In this document: one piece after another, positions 1 to 5,886 of the stretch
Layout of the letters: every line of letters begins with the position of its first letter
How positions within the stretch are numbered: the first letter of the stretch is position 1
DNA from: Candidatus Sulfotelmatobacter sp.
GTDB lineage: Bacteria > Acidobacteriota > Terriglobia > Terriglobales > SbA1
Length of the DNA: 7,394 nt
Reading direction: 5' to 3'
Assembly (NCBI GenBank): GCA_030151135.1
Contig: JASLEQ010000068.1
Location: forward strand, 1-7,394
The notes under the pieces: generated by a model
Told to the model about the DNA's origin: nothing
Seen by the model: the letters and a program-made list of their open reading frames with translations, nothing else
The model's database searches: none
Position numbers and translations under genes: made by a program

Positions 1-72
1 GACGGGACGTTCACCAATTTCCATTCGCCTAAAGACCTGGTAAACCCTCCGTCTGTCCCCGGTTTTCAGTGA
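1..72 (+). CDS. possible 3' tail of an upstream gene (partial)
   Basis: Frame 1 is open from the first base to a TGA at 70-72 and would give 23 residues (DGTFTNFHSPKDLVNPP...). The other two plus-strand frames close earlier. A 23-codon open stretch is not unlikely by chance, and no domain can be recognised in so short a tail. It may be the end of a gene upstream of the window or plain intergenic DNA. Confidence 0.2.
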   Translation, partial: DGTFTNFHSPKDLVNPPSVPGFQ

Positions 73-82
73 GCAGAAATCA

Positions 83-98
83 GGGATCGCAAAATCCC
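83..98. repeat. short inverted repeat upstream of the arsR-type gene
   Basis: GGGAT (83-87) and ATCCC (94-98) form a perfect 5-bp inverted repeat around a 6-nt loop, CGCAAA. It ends four bases before the candidate -35 box at 102. It could be part of an operator or the remains of an upstream terminator, although no T-run follows. The repeat is seen directly; a role is inference only. Confidence 0.25.
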
Positions 99-101
99 CG
101 C

Positions 102-129
102 TTGACAGTGCCAGAGAATCCACTACCAT
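102..129 (+). promoter_or_regulatory. candidate promoter of the ArsR-AHSA1-DinB operon
   Basis: A consensus -35 box TTGACA lies at 102-107. After a 16-bp spacer comes TACCAT at 124-129, which matches the -10 consensus at four of six bases. The -10 box touches the annotated ATG at 130, so transcription would start near 136. A GTG at 136-138 is in frame with the repressor gene, which makes a leaderless message possible. No clear Shine-Dalgarno sequence precedes either start. Confidence 0.4.
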
Positions 130-486
130 ATGGTTGTGGATCGCCTGGACATAACGTTTGCGGCTTTATCGGATCCAACCCGCCGGGCGATGATCGAGCG
201 GCTCTCCCATGGGCCTGCGTCTGTGCATCGGTTGACGGAACCGTTTGCGCTCTCGCAGCAGATGATTTCAAAACATATTGCGTACCTGGTGCGGGCGCGG
301 ATTGTGGTGAAGACCAAGCGTGGACGAGAGAGTATCTGCACACTTAGGCCAGCGGCGATTAAAACAGTCGGCGATTGGGCGATCAGCTATCGCCGGTTCT
401 GGGAAGAAAGTTTCGACAAACTGGATGCAGTTGTAAAGCAAATGAAGAACGAGGAGGCCCGAGATGACAAAAAACACGGCGAGTGA
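130..486 (+). CDS. ArsR-family winged-helix transcriptional repressor
   Basis: This 118-residue protein is probably a DNA-binding repressor of its own operon. It has the usual ArsR order: the FAALSDPTRRAMIERL helix at about residues 10-25, a recognition helix around LSQQMISKHIAYL (41-53), and a charged wing KTKRGRES (61-68). The metal-site ELCVCDL motif of classical ArsR/SmtB sensors is absent and the only cysteine is Cys70. It therefore belongs to the non-metal subgroup that typically accompanies AHSA1/SRPBCC genes, and its ligand is unknown. Its last 23 bases overlap the next gene, which suggests coupled translation. The start is uncertain: ATG at 130 lies directly behind a promoter-like -10 box, and GTG at 136 would give a protein two residues shorter. 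Confidence 0.88.
   Translation: MVVDRLDITFAALSDPTRRAMIERLSHGPASVHRLTEPFALSQQMISKHIAYLVRARIVVKTKRGRESICTLRPAAIKTVGDWAISYRRFWEESFDKLDAVVKQMKNEEARDDKKHGE
451..457 (+). promoter_or_regulatory. ribosome binding site of the AHSA1 gene inside the arsR-type gene
   Basis: GAGGAGG at 451-457 lies six bases before the ATG at 464. It sits within the coding region of the repressor and supports the overlapping start of the second gene over any later ATG. Confidence 0.7.
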
Positions 487-973
487 GACGGAGCGGATGG
501 TCGTGACAAGAATTTTTGATGCTCCACGCGAGTTGGTTTGGAAGGCGTGGACAGATCCGAAGTACATCATGCAGTGGTGGGGACCGAAGGGATTTACCGC
601 GCCGGTTTGCAAGATGGATTTTCGCGTGGGAGGAAAGCTTCTCTGCTGCATGAGGGCGCCGGATGGGCAGGAGGGCTGGAATGCGGTGGAATACCACGAG
701 ATTGTTCCGTTCGAGAAGATTGTTTCCTTGATGTACTTTTCTGACGCGGAAGGAAACAAGATTGACCCGGCGCAATTGGGAATCGAAGCTGAGGCCATCG
801 AGGGCGCTTACGACGTGACTCTTTTTGAGGACTTAGGAAACGGACAGACGAAGCTTACTTTCATTGGAAATGAACCGATGGAGAGCGCCAAGAACAGCGG
901 GCAATTCGAGGGCTGGAACGAGATACTCGAGAAACTTGCCGCAGTTGTTGCGGGCCTGCGGCAGGCGAAATAA
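464..973 (+). CDS. AHSA1/SRPBCC-domain protein
   Basis: This is a 169-residue cytosolic protein of the activator-of-Hsp90-ATPase-like (AHSA1) branch of the SRPBCC superfamily, which folds as a helix-grip cavity for hydrophobic ligands. Diagnostic stretches are FDAPRELVWKAWTDP (18-32), WWGPKGFTAP (38-47), a CMRAPDG strand-turn (about 62-68) and the closing helix GWNEILEKLAAVVAGL near the C-terminus. The length is normal for the family. No signal peptide is seen. It is translated from an overlapping start behind a good ribosome binding site, in the well-known ArsR-AHSA1 gene pair. Bacterial members generally have no assigned substrate, so a ligand-binding or stress role is inferred from the fold only. 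Confidence 0.9.
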   Translation: MTKNTASETERMVVTRIFDAPRELVWKAWTDPKYIMQWWGPKGFTAPVCKMDFRVGGKLLCCMRAPDGQEGWNAVEYHEIVPFEKIVSLMYFSDAEGNKIDPAQLGIEAEAIEGAYDVTLFEDLGNGQTKLTFIGNEPMESAKNSGQFEGWNEILEKLAAVVAGLRQAK

Positions 974-1017
974 GAAACTCAAGCTTTGATTTGCAAAACT
1001 CAATCGTGGAGAAAGAA

Positions 1018-1578
1018 ATGAAAAGAATACCGTTTCTCGCTATCGTCCTGCTGGCATTCGCATTTCCTGTACATGCCCAGGACGCGATGAAGAAAGATGC
1101 GACGGTCAAACCTGCCGATCCGGAAATGAAAGTCGTGCTCGATTCCTGGAATGAGATTGGCCGCAAGCTGACAGCGATGGCCGAAGATTTTCCCGAGGAC
1201 AAATATGACTTCAAGCCGACGCCCGCGGAGCGCAGTTTCGCAGAGCAATTGCTGCATGCGGCGGGTTCCATGTATTACTTCACCAATCCCGCGACGGGGC
1301 AGAAGCTTCCCGCGGCAGAAGACCCGAAGCGCGACCAGTACAAAACAAAGGCTGACGTTGTCGCGTTCGTGAAGAAGTCCGTTGCCGACGGAGCCGCTGC
1401 GATCCAATCGAAAGGCGAGAAAGACCTGATGCAGACTGTCGTATACGGTGATCAGAAAGCGCGCATCCTCGACATCGCATACGGCCTCATCGAGCATAGC
1501 GGTGAACACTACGGCCAGCTGGTGGTGTACTACCGCCTCGCAGGTCTTGTGCCGCCGGAGTCGCGGCCCAAGAAGTAA
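1018..1578 (+). CDS. exported DinB-fold protein
   Basis: This 186-residue protein has a clear Sec signal peptide (MKRIPFLAIVLLAFAFPVHA, cleavage expected after residue 20) followed by a DinB-like four-helix bundle. The family's metal-ligand pattern is visible: His80 in EQLLHAA, then His160 and His164 in IEHSGEHYGQL. The SWNEIGRKL helix begins near residue 43. I chose ATG at 1018 because GGAG lies six bases upstream (1008-1011) and the signal peptide begins there. A TTG at 991 would add nine residues in front of it. The gene follows the AHSA1 gene after 44 bases and is probably the third member of that operon. DinB-fold enzymes often transfer bacillithiol, mycothiol or glutathione, but an exported form would not meet these cytosolic thiols, so the substrate is unknown. 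Confidence 0.85.
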   Translation: MKRIPFLAIVLLAFAFPVHAQDAMKKDATVKPADPEMKVVLDSWNEIGRKLTAMAEDFPEDKYDFKPTPAERSFAEQLLHAAGSMYYFTNPATGQKLPAAEDPKRDQYKTKADVVAFVKKSVADGAAAIQSKGEKDLMQTVVYGDQKARILDIAYGLIEHSGEHYGQLVVYYRLAGLVPPESRPKK

Positions 1579-1587
1579 GGGTCAAGA

Positions 1588-1601
1588 GACCGGTACTGGT
1601 C
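1588..1601. repeat. 14-bp near-perfect palindrome behind the DinB gene
   Basis: GACCGGTACTGGTC is self-complementary except for one G/T position. It lies nine bases after the DinB stop codon, in the convergent gap. It has no loop and no T-tract, so it is not a standard terminator by itself. A second small hairpin, CGCGC-N5-GCGCG, follows at 1607-1621. Confidence 0.3.
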
Positions 1602-1652
1602 CTGAGCGCGCCGTTTGCGCGAATGGGCGGGTACAGGAGCGCGGCATGGATA

Positions 1653-1690
1653 GCGGCCGGTGTAGAACGGACAGGAGTTGCGTCGGCCGC
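1653..1690 (+). terminator. possible terminator between converging operons
   Basis: GCGGCCG (1653-1659) and CGGCCGC (1684-1690) form a perfect 7-bp GC-only stem around a 24-nt loop. On the plus strand it is followed by ATAGTGTTTT, a weak T-run. It lies between the stop of the DinB gene (1578) and the stop of the permease gene (1767), where both operons need termination. The long loop and poor T-tract make it a weak intrinsic terminator, so Rho-dependent ending is equally possible. Confidence 0.3.
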
Positions 1691-1766
1691 ATAGTGTTTT
1701 GGCGGTTGGACGCTCCTTGAAGTGGCTGACTGCCGTTGCTGGCGGAATGAGCATGCACAGGCCAAG

Positions 1767-4373
1767 CTACTCAGTTCGCAGGACTTCAGCCGGATCTACG
1801 AAAGCGGCCCGCCGTGCAGGCAGAAACACGGCGGCAAGCGATACGACAGCGAGAATCAGGCTGACGCAACCCAGTGTCATGGGATCCCACTCTTTCACGC
1901 CAAAAAGCAGGTTGCGCAGCAATCGCGATGCGATGACTGAACCAATGAGTCCGAACGTCAGGCCGGTTCCAATAAGCCTCCCCGCCTGGCCCAGCACAAG
2001 AGTATAGATCGCGGCGCGCTGGGCACCCAGCGCGATGCGCACACCCATTTCGCGGCGTCGCTGGCGCACCGAGTATGCGATGACCCCGTAGAGTCCCACC
2101 ACACTTAGAATGAGAGCCGCCGCCGCAAAGCCTCCAATCAGCCATGCTGAGAATCGATGCAGAAGCGCGGCCTGCGTCCCCGCGATCGTGTCATCGATTG
2201 TTGTCTCGTTGGACACGGCTATACCGTTATTTATCCGATGCAACGTGGCAGTGACCGAGGACAGGAGTGCAACCGGGTCCTGTTTCGTCCGGACCACAAT
2301 ATGGAATCCGCCGTCGAGAATCTGCGGGAGAGGGAAATACTCAGCAGGTCCCGGGGGCACGTCCAGGGCACCCTCGTGAACATCTTCGATTTCACCGACC
2401 ACCTCCCATACTGATAGGCGCCCGCCTTCGGTATTCGAGAATCTTTGACCAATCGGGTTCTGGTTCGGAAAGTACTTGCGGGCAAGGGAGGCATTGATGA
2501 TCGCCACGCCGGGCATCGAAGCGTCATCTGCGTCGGTGAAGAGTCTTCCGCGCATCAGCCGGGCGCCCATCGTGGGAAGGTATCCGGGACTGATGTGGCG
2601 TTCGTCAACTTCGTTTTCGCCGGTGAGTTTGGGTTTCCCAATCACCTGGATCGAGTCGGTGCTGCAATCGCATTGAACAGGCAGAAGGCTGGTGAATCCG
2701 ACAGACTGAACGCCCGGCAGTTGCCCAACGTCGCGCGCGATCTCCTGATAGAGTTCGGCAGTTTGTACGCCGGTACTGGCGGTGCGGGGAAGGACAACCT
2801 CCGCCGTGGCCAGATGTGAGGGATCGAAGCCCAAGGGGACGTGCAGCAGTCGATAAAGGCTTCTGGTCAACAATCCCGCACCGGAGAGCAGAATCACAGC
2901 GACCAGCAGTTCGACGATGACAAGGTTCGACCCAATGCGCTGCCAGAACCGGGATACGACGCCACGGTCTCCTTCGGCGAGTGCATCCTTTCCCTTCTGC
3001 ACAGACAGACGGAAGATAGGAGTGGCCGCAATCAGGATTGCGGCGAGCGCGCAGATTCCGAGGGAAAAGGCGTACGCATGCGGATTCAGGTGTACGCCTT
3101 CGAGAAAGGGCATGTTCGCCGCGATGTTTTTCGGAACCAGTCCGTTGAGTAAGCGGATCAATCCAACGGCCGCCACGAGGCCGCCCACACATCCGAGCAG
3201 GGCAAGCAGACAGCCTTCGGTGATAAATTGCTGCACCAGCCGAGCAGGCGTGGCTCCTAAAGCGGCCCTGACCGCGATTTCACGCCGTCGGCTCTCAGAG
3301 CGGGCAAGCATGAGGCTAGCCACGTTCACACAGGCAATGACCAGGAGAAGAACCGCGCCGCCGAGAAGATTTAACAAGGCAGGCCGTATGTCGCCCACAA
3401 GCACTTCAGAGAATGGGACCACAGATGCACCGAGATGGAAATCTCGGTTCCCATACTCCCGCTGCAAGAGACCCTGCATGGAATTCATTTCGGCGAGTGC
3501 TGCGTCGCGGTTCACTCCCTCGCGCAGTCGGCCGATTCCCCAGAAGTTATAGAAGTCTCGAGAATGCTCATGGAGACTTAGGGTGTTGATGGGTACCCAG
3601 AATTCCGCATTGCCGGCTGGCCCAAACGAAAATGTGCGAGGAAGAACGCCGATGATGATGAAGGCTTTCCCGTCGAGGTCGACGGTCCCGCCGACGGCGC
3701 TGCGCTGGCCTCCGAAACGATTGAGCCAGGTTCGATAGCTCAACAGCAGGACATTGGGCCCGCCCAGTCGATCTTCCCCGGGATAGAAATCCCGGCCAAT
3801 TGCGGGATGAATACCGAGCGTTCGGAAGAAGCCCCCGCTCACGCGCTCTGCGGCGACAGATTGAGTGCCGGACGGCGATTGAAGGAGAAAACCTGTGCCA
3901 GTGTATACATCCAGTGAACTGAAAGATTTATTCGTGCTCTGCCAATCAAGAAAGTCCGGGTATGAGAGGGGCCAGCGAGGAGATCCGGAACTGCTTTCGT
4001 TCACCGACATGAGGCGATTGGGATTGTCGTACGGGAGCGGCTCCAGCAAAGCAGTGTCGGCGAAAGCGAAGATCGCCACAGCCGAACCGACACCGAGCAT
4101 CAGCACGAAAATCGCAGCAAAGGCGAACACCGGGGTTCCAACAAGCTGGCGCAGAGCGAACTTCAAATCACTCATCAGATTGTCGAGCCAGAGCACACGT
4201 CCTTTGAGGTAAAAACGTTCTTGAGCAGCGGCGACATTGCCAAAGGCGACTCTCGCCCGGCGGTGGGCTTCCTCGCGGCTCAGGCCCTGGGCCTCCAGTT
4301 CATCGGCTTCGAGCTGCAAATGCGACTGGACCTCATCCGAAAAATCTTTTGCACTCCTCGTGCGCCTGAACAT
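1767..4373 (-). CDS. ADOP-type duplicated FtsX/MacB-like ABC permease
   Basis: This 868-residue inner-membrane protein has two MacB-like halves in one chain. Residues 1-70 form the soluble prefix (DFSDEVQSHLQLEADEL..., AFGNVAAAQERF) typical of acidobacterial duplicated orphan permeases. Membrane helices are visible at about 79-103, 336-356, 385-410, 434-452, 482-503, 742-765, 790-815 and 834-853. Large periplasmic MacB_PCD-like domains lie between helices 1 and 2 and between helices 5 and 6. Each FtsX core carries the conserved cytoplasmic turn: RRREIAVRAALGATPARLV (363-381) and RRREMGVRIALGAQRAAI (772-789). No ATPase is encoded nearby, as is usual for ADOP proteins. Its substrate and energy source are unknown. 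A CxC pair (568, 570) sits in the second periplasmic domain. The ATG at 4373 lies three bases after the padR-type stop, behind GGGGAGG at 4382-4388. Confidence 0.93.
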   Translation of the reverse strand: MFRRTRSAKDFSDEVQSHLQLEADELEAQGLSREEAHRRARVAFGNVAAAQERFYLKGRVLWLDNLMSDLKFALRQLVGTPVFAFAAIFVLMLGVGSAVAIFAFADTALLEPLPYDNPNRLMSVNESSSGSPRWPLSYPDFLDWQSTNKSFSSLDVYTGTGFLLQSPSGTQSVAAERVSGGFFRTLGIHPAIGRDFYPGEDRLGGPNVLLLSYRTWLNRFGGQRSAVGGTVDLDGKAFIIIGVLPRTFSFGPAGNAEFWVPINTLSLHEHSRDFYNFWGIGRLREGVNRDAALAEMNSMQGLLQREYGNRDFHLGASVVPFSEVLVGDIRPALLNLLGGAVLLLVIACVNVASLMLARSESRRREIAVRAALGATPARLVQQFITEGCLLALLGCVGGLVAAVGLIRLLNGLVPKNIAANMPFLEGVHLNPHAYAFSLGICALAAILIAATPIFRLSVQKGKDALAEGDRGVVSRFWQRIGSNLVIVELLVAVILLSGAGLLTRSLYRLLHVPLGFDPSHLATAEVVLPRTASTGVQTAELYQEIARDVGQLPGVQSVGFTSLLPVQCDCSTDSIQVIGKPKLTGENEVDERHISPGYLPTMGARLMRGRLFTDADDASMPGVAIINASLARKYFPNQNPIGQRFSNTEGGRLSVWEVVGEIEDVHEGALDVPPGPAEYFPLPQILDGGFHIVVRTKQDPVALLSSVTATLHRINNGIAVSNETTIDDTIAGTQAALLHRFSAWLIGGFAAAALILSVVGLYGVIAYSVRQRRREMGVRIALGAQRAAIYTLVLGQAGRLIGTGLTFGLIGSVIASRLLRNLLFGVKEWDPMTLGCVSLILAVVSLAAVFLPARRAAFVDPAEVLRTE

Positions 4374-4376
4374 GGA

Positions 4377-4745
4377 CTAAGCCTCCCCGCCCTCTGGCGT
4401 GCTCGGGCCGCCAAGGATCAGGCCCATCGCGCGTGTCAGCCTGTGCCACTCACTGGCCTTCTCGGCAAGACACTCACGGCCCTTCACCGTGAGCGAATAA
4501 AACCGCGCTTTTCGGTTGTTCTCGCTCACGCCCCATTTGGCGCTGATCAGCTTTCTGTCCTCAAGGCGTTGTAGTGCGAGGTACAGCGAACCATGGTCGA
4601 CGAAGAAAACTTCTTCCGAGCGGCGCTGAATCGAGCGAGCGATCCCCTGGCCATGGCAAGGTCCGAAGACGAGTGTCTTCAAAATGAGCACGTCGAGAGT
4701 GCCCTGAAGGAGGGCAATGCTCTCTGCTTCCTTTCGGGTCGTCAT
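4377..4745 (-). CDS. PadR-family transcriptional regulator
   Basis: This 122-residue winged-helix regulator probably controls its own operon with the permease downstream. It shows the PadR signature [14 protein letters not shown] (12-25), the HGxGIA helix (31-36), [11 protein letters not shown] (52-62) as the recognition region, and [21 protein letters not shown] (71-91) as the wing. The C-terminal helix (about 92-110) is short, as in the PadR-s1 group. ADOP permeases are very commonly preceded by exactly this kind of regulator. I chose ATG at 4745 because homologues begin a few residues before LLQGTLD; a GTG at 4763 would add six residues. No Shine-Dalgarno sequence is visible before 4745. 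Its stop is three bases from the permease start, and the permease ribosome binding site lies inside this gene. Confidence 0.9.
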   Translation of the reverse strand: MTTRKEAESIALLQGTLDVLILKTLVFGPCHGQGIARSIQRRSEEVFFVDHGSLYLALQRLEDRKLISAKWGVSENNRKARFYSLTVKGRECLAEKASEWHRLTRAMGLILGGPSTPEGGEA

Positions 4746-4778
4746 CCGACACAAGAATGTCACTGCTTGGGTCGGATG
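4743..4778. promoter_or_regulatory. inverted repeat over the padR start, candidate operator
   Basis: CATCCGAC (4743-4750) and GTCGGATG (4771-4778) are perfect 8-bp inverted repeats separated by 20 bases. The left arm includes the padR-type start codon and the right arm overlaps the candidate -35 box, so a protein bound here would block transcription. PadR proteins usually autoregulate, so PadR itself is the natural candidate. The well-known PadR site ATGT-N8-ACAT is not matched, and assignment to PadR is inference. Confidence 0.4.
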
Positions 4779-4782
4779 TCAA
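4754..4782 (-). promoter_or_regulatory. candidate promoter of the PadR-ADOP operon
   Basis: Read on the minus strand, a consensus TTGACA (4782-4777) is followed after 17 bases by CATTCT (4759-4754), a weak -10 box with three of six matches. Transcription would begin near 4747, almost at the ATG at 4745, so the message may be leaderless. This agrees with the lack of a Shine-Dalgarno sequence for this gene. Confidence 0.35.
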
Positions 4783-4903
4783 CACGTGCCTCTGGTCCTC
4801 CACCGGAGAATGTCAGGGCTAGCCCGCGATCGCTGGTTCAAAAATGATTTACTCGCGGGGATGGAGGATTGATATAGAAGGCCGTCGACATGTTTTCCGT
4901 GAG

Positions 4904-4934
4904 GTCCCACTCCCCGATTTCAGGGAGAGGGGAC
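4904..4934 (-). terminator. hairpin behind the cupin gene, probable transcript end
   Basis: GTCCC (4904-4908) pairs with GGGAC (4930-4934), and CTCCC (4910-4914) pairs with GGGAG (4923-4927). This gives ten base pairs with a small internal bulge and an 8-nt loop. It lies 28 bases past the cupin stop and before the padR-type promoter. No U-tract follows in the cupin direction, so it may protect or define a 3' end set by another mechanism rather than act as a classical intrinsic terminator. Confidence 0.4.
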
Positions 4935-4962
4935 ATTTGAGGGTTAATCTTTAGTGGCCGGC

Positions 4963-5643
4963 TCAATGGTTGGCGTTGCACAAACCCTTCGGCATCCAGT
5001 CATGGACCATCGTGGTGGGTGGCTGCGATGACTGATGGAGGATGAGAACGATCGAACGACGCCGTTCTGCGCCGATGGCGGTGAGATGCATCGACACTCC
5101 CATGGGAACGATGACCGCAGGTTCCCCCGCTCGACCGATCTGCATACGGCCGTCGGAGGTCTCGAGGCAGGTCTCGCCGCTGACTGCGTACCAGGCTTCC
5201 GGGCCGGAGTGCAGGTGTGCGGGCGCGGTCATTCCAGGTGTGAAGTCCGCCTCCATCAACTGCGCGGTGTACTTTTCTCCTGCCACGATGGGAAGCGGGC
5301 CAATTTTGGCGACAGGATTTCCGTGGGCCGAACTCCAGCTCTCGTCCTCAATGGTCATCAACCACACTTTGCCAAAGGACTCGACGACCGAACCTCGCGG
5401 CCCCTTGTCCGCTTGCGCCGCCGTGCGTGTGGGATAGGCATCGAGATGCCAGAATACTTGCGCTTTGGTGAATTGACCCAGGGGATTGTCCGCGAGGATC
5501 CAGCACCCGATCTCTTGCGTTCGCGCACTCACGGGTTTGCAAGGATCACCCGGAACCGCGACACCTTGCGCCATCAGTTGTGTCCATGGGAGAAGGAGCA
5601 GGCAGAAAAAGAACGCGGCGTTCCATCGCACCTGTCGAATCAT
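4963..5643 (-). CDS. exported cupin-domain protein
   Basis: This 226-residue protein has a signal peptide (basic MIRQVR, hydrophobic AAFFFCLLLLPW, cleavage expected after AQG near residue 27) and one C-terminal cupin barrel. Cupin motif 1 is a textbook match, G(X)5HXH(X)3E(X)6G at residues 137-155, with His143, His145 and Glu149 as metal ligands. Motif 2 has the PMGVSMH turn with His186, one residue longer than the usual PxG(X)2H. Residues 28-120 are not assignable to a known domain; Cys35 and Cys47 could form a disulfide in the periplasm. I chose ATG at 5643 because GAGG lies nine bases upstream and the signal peptide starts there. The reading frame stays open far upstream, but that part is antisense to greB. 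The reaction is unknown: it could be a dioxygenase, an isomerase or a non-catalytic sensor. Confidence 0.85.
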   Translation of the reverse strand: MIRQVRWNAAFFFCLLLLPWTQLMAQGVAVPGDPCKPVSARTQEIGCWILADNPLGQFTKAQVFWHLDAYPTRTAAQADKGPRGSVVESFGKVWLMTIEDESWSSAHGNPVAKIGPLPIVAGEKYTAQLMEADFTPGMTAPAHLHSGPEAWYAVSGETCLETSDGRMQIGRAGEPAVIVPMGVSMHLTAIGAERRRSIVLILHQSSQPPTTMVHDWMPKGLCNANH

Positions 5644-5683
5644 CGATCTGAGCCTCAAAGTTATTGGTCGCTGACAGGGACGC

Positions 5684-5713
5684 ATTGTATCCACAACATG
5701 GATTCGTCTGCAA
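5684..5713 (-). promoter_or_regulatory. candidate promoter of the cupin gene
   Basis: On the minus strand, TACAAT (5689-5684) matches five of six -10 bases. Eighteen bases upstream lies TTGCAG (5713-5708), a weak -35 box with three matches. Transcription would start near 5677, giving a leader of about 34 bases that contains the GAGG ribosome binding site at 5656-5653. The rest of the divergent gap up to greB shows no convincing plus-strand promoter. Confidence 0.4.
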
Positions 5714-5886
5714 AGAAATGTTTCGTCAGGATCGATTCCAGGCTGTGGCCGAATCGTCGGGAGCCTGGAGGCGTGGCGCCTTAAGCTCGGGGCTATTTGA
5801 AAAGGTGAAAAAATCAGGCAGGGCCGCAGCGTTCGTGCTCTGTTATTGGGTACACTCCACTGGATACTTTCAGGCAAGATTACGAG

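Noticed and set aside
268..798. Minus-strand ORF of 176 codons
   Set aside because: It lies opposite the ArsR and AHSA1 genes, both of which have clear family motifs, and it shows none of its own.
991..1017. TTG start nine codons upstream of the DinB signal peptide
   Set aside because: It has no ribosome binding site and would bury the signal peptide; ATG at 1018 has GGAG at the right distance.
2605..3192. Minus-strand ORF of 195 codons inside the permease gene
   Set aside because: It is an alternative frame of the permease coding region. The product is very rich in Arg, Cys and Ser and has no recognisable domain.
2917..3552. Plus-strand ORF of 211 codons
   Set aside because: It is antisense to the permease gene, with low-complexity Arg/Ser/Pro/Thr composition typical of shadow frames.
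5035..5784. Plus-strand ORF of 249 codons
   Set aside because: It is antisense to the cupin gene, where motif 1 is a perfect family match; the plus-strand product has no signature.
5797..5825. TTGAAA as the -35 box of a greB promoter
   Set aside because: No -10-like sequence occurs at 16-18 bases; the greB promoter was left uncalled.
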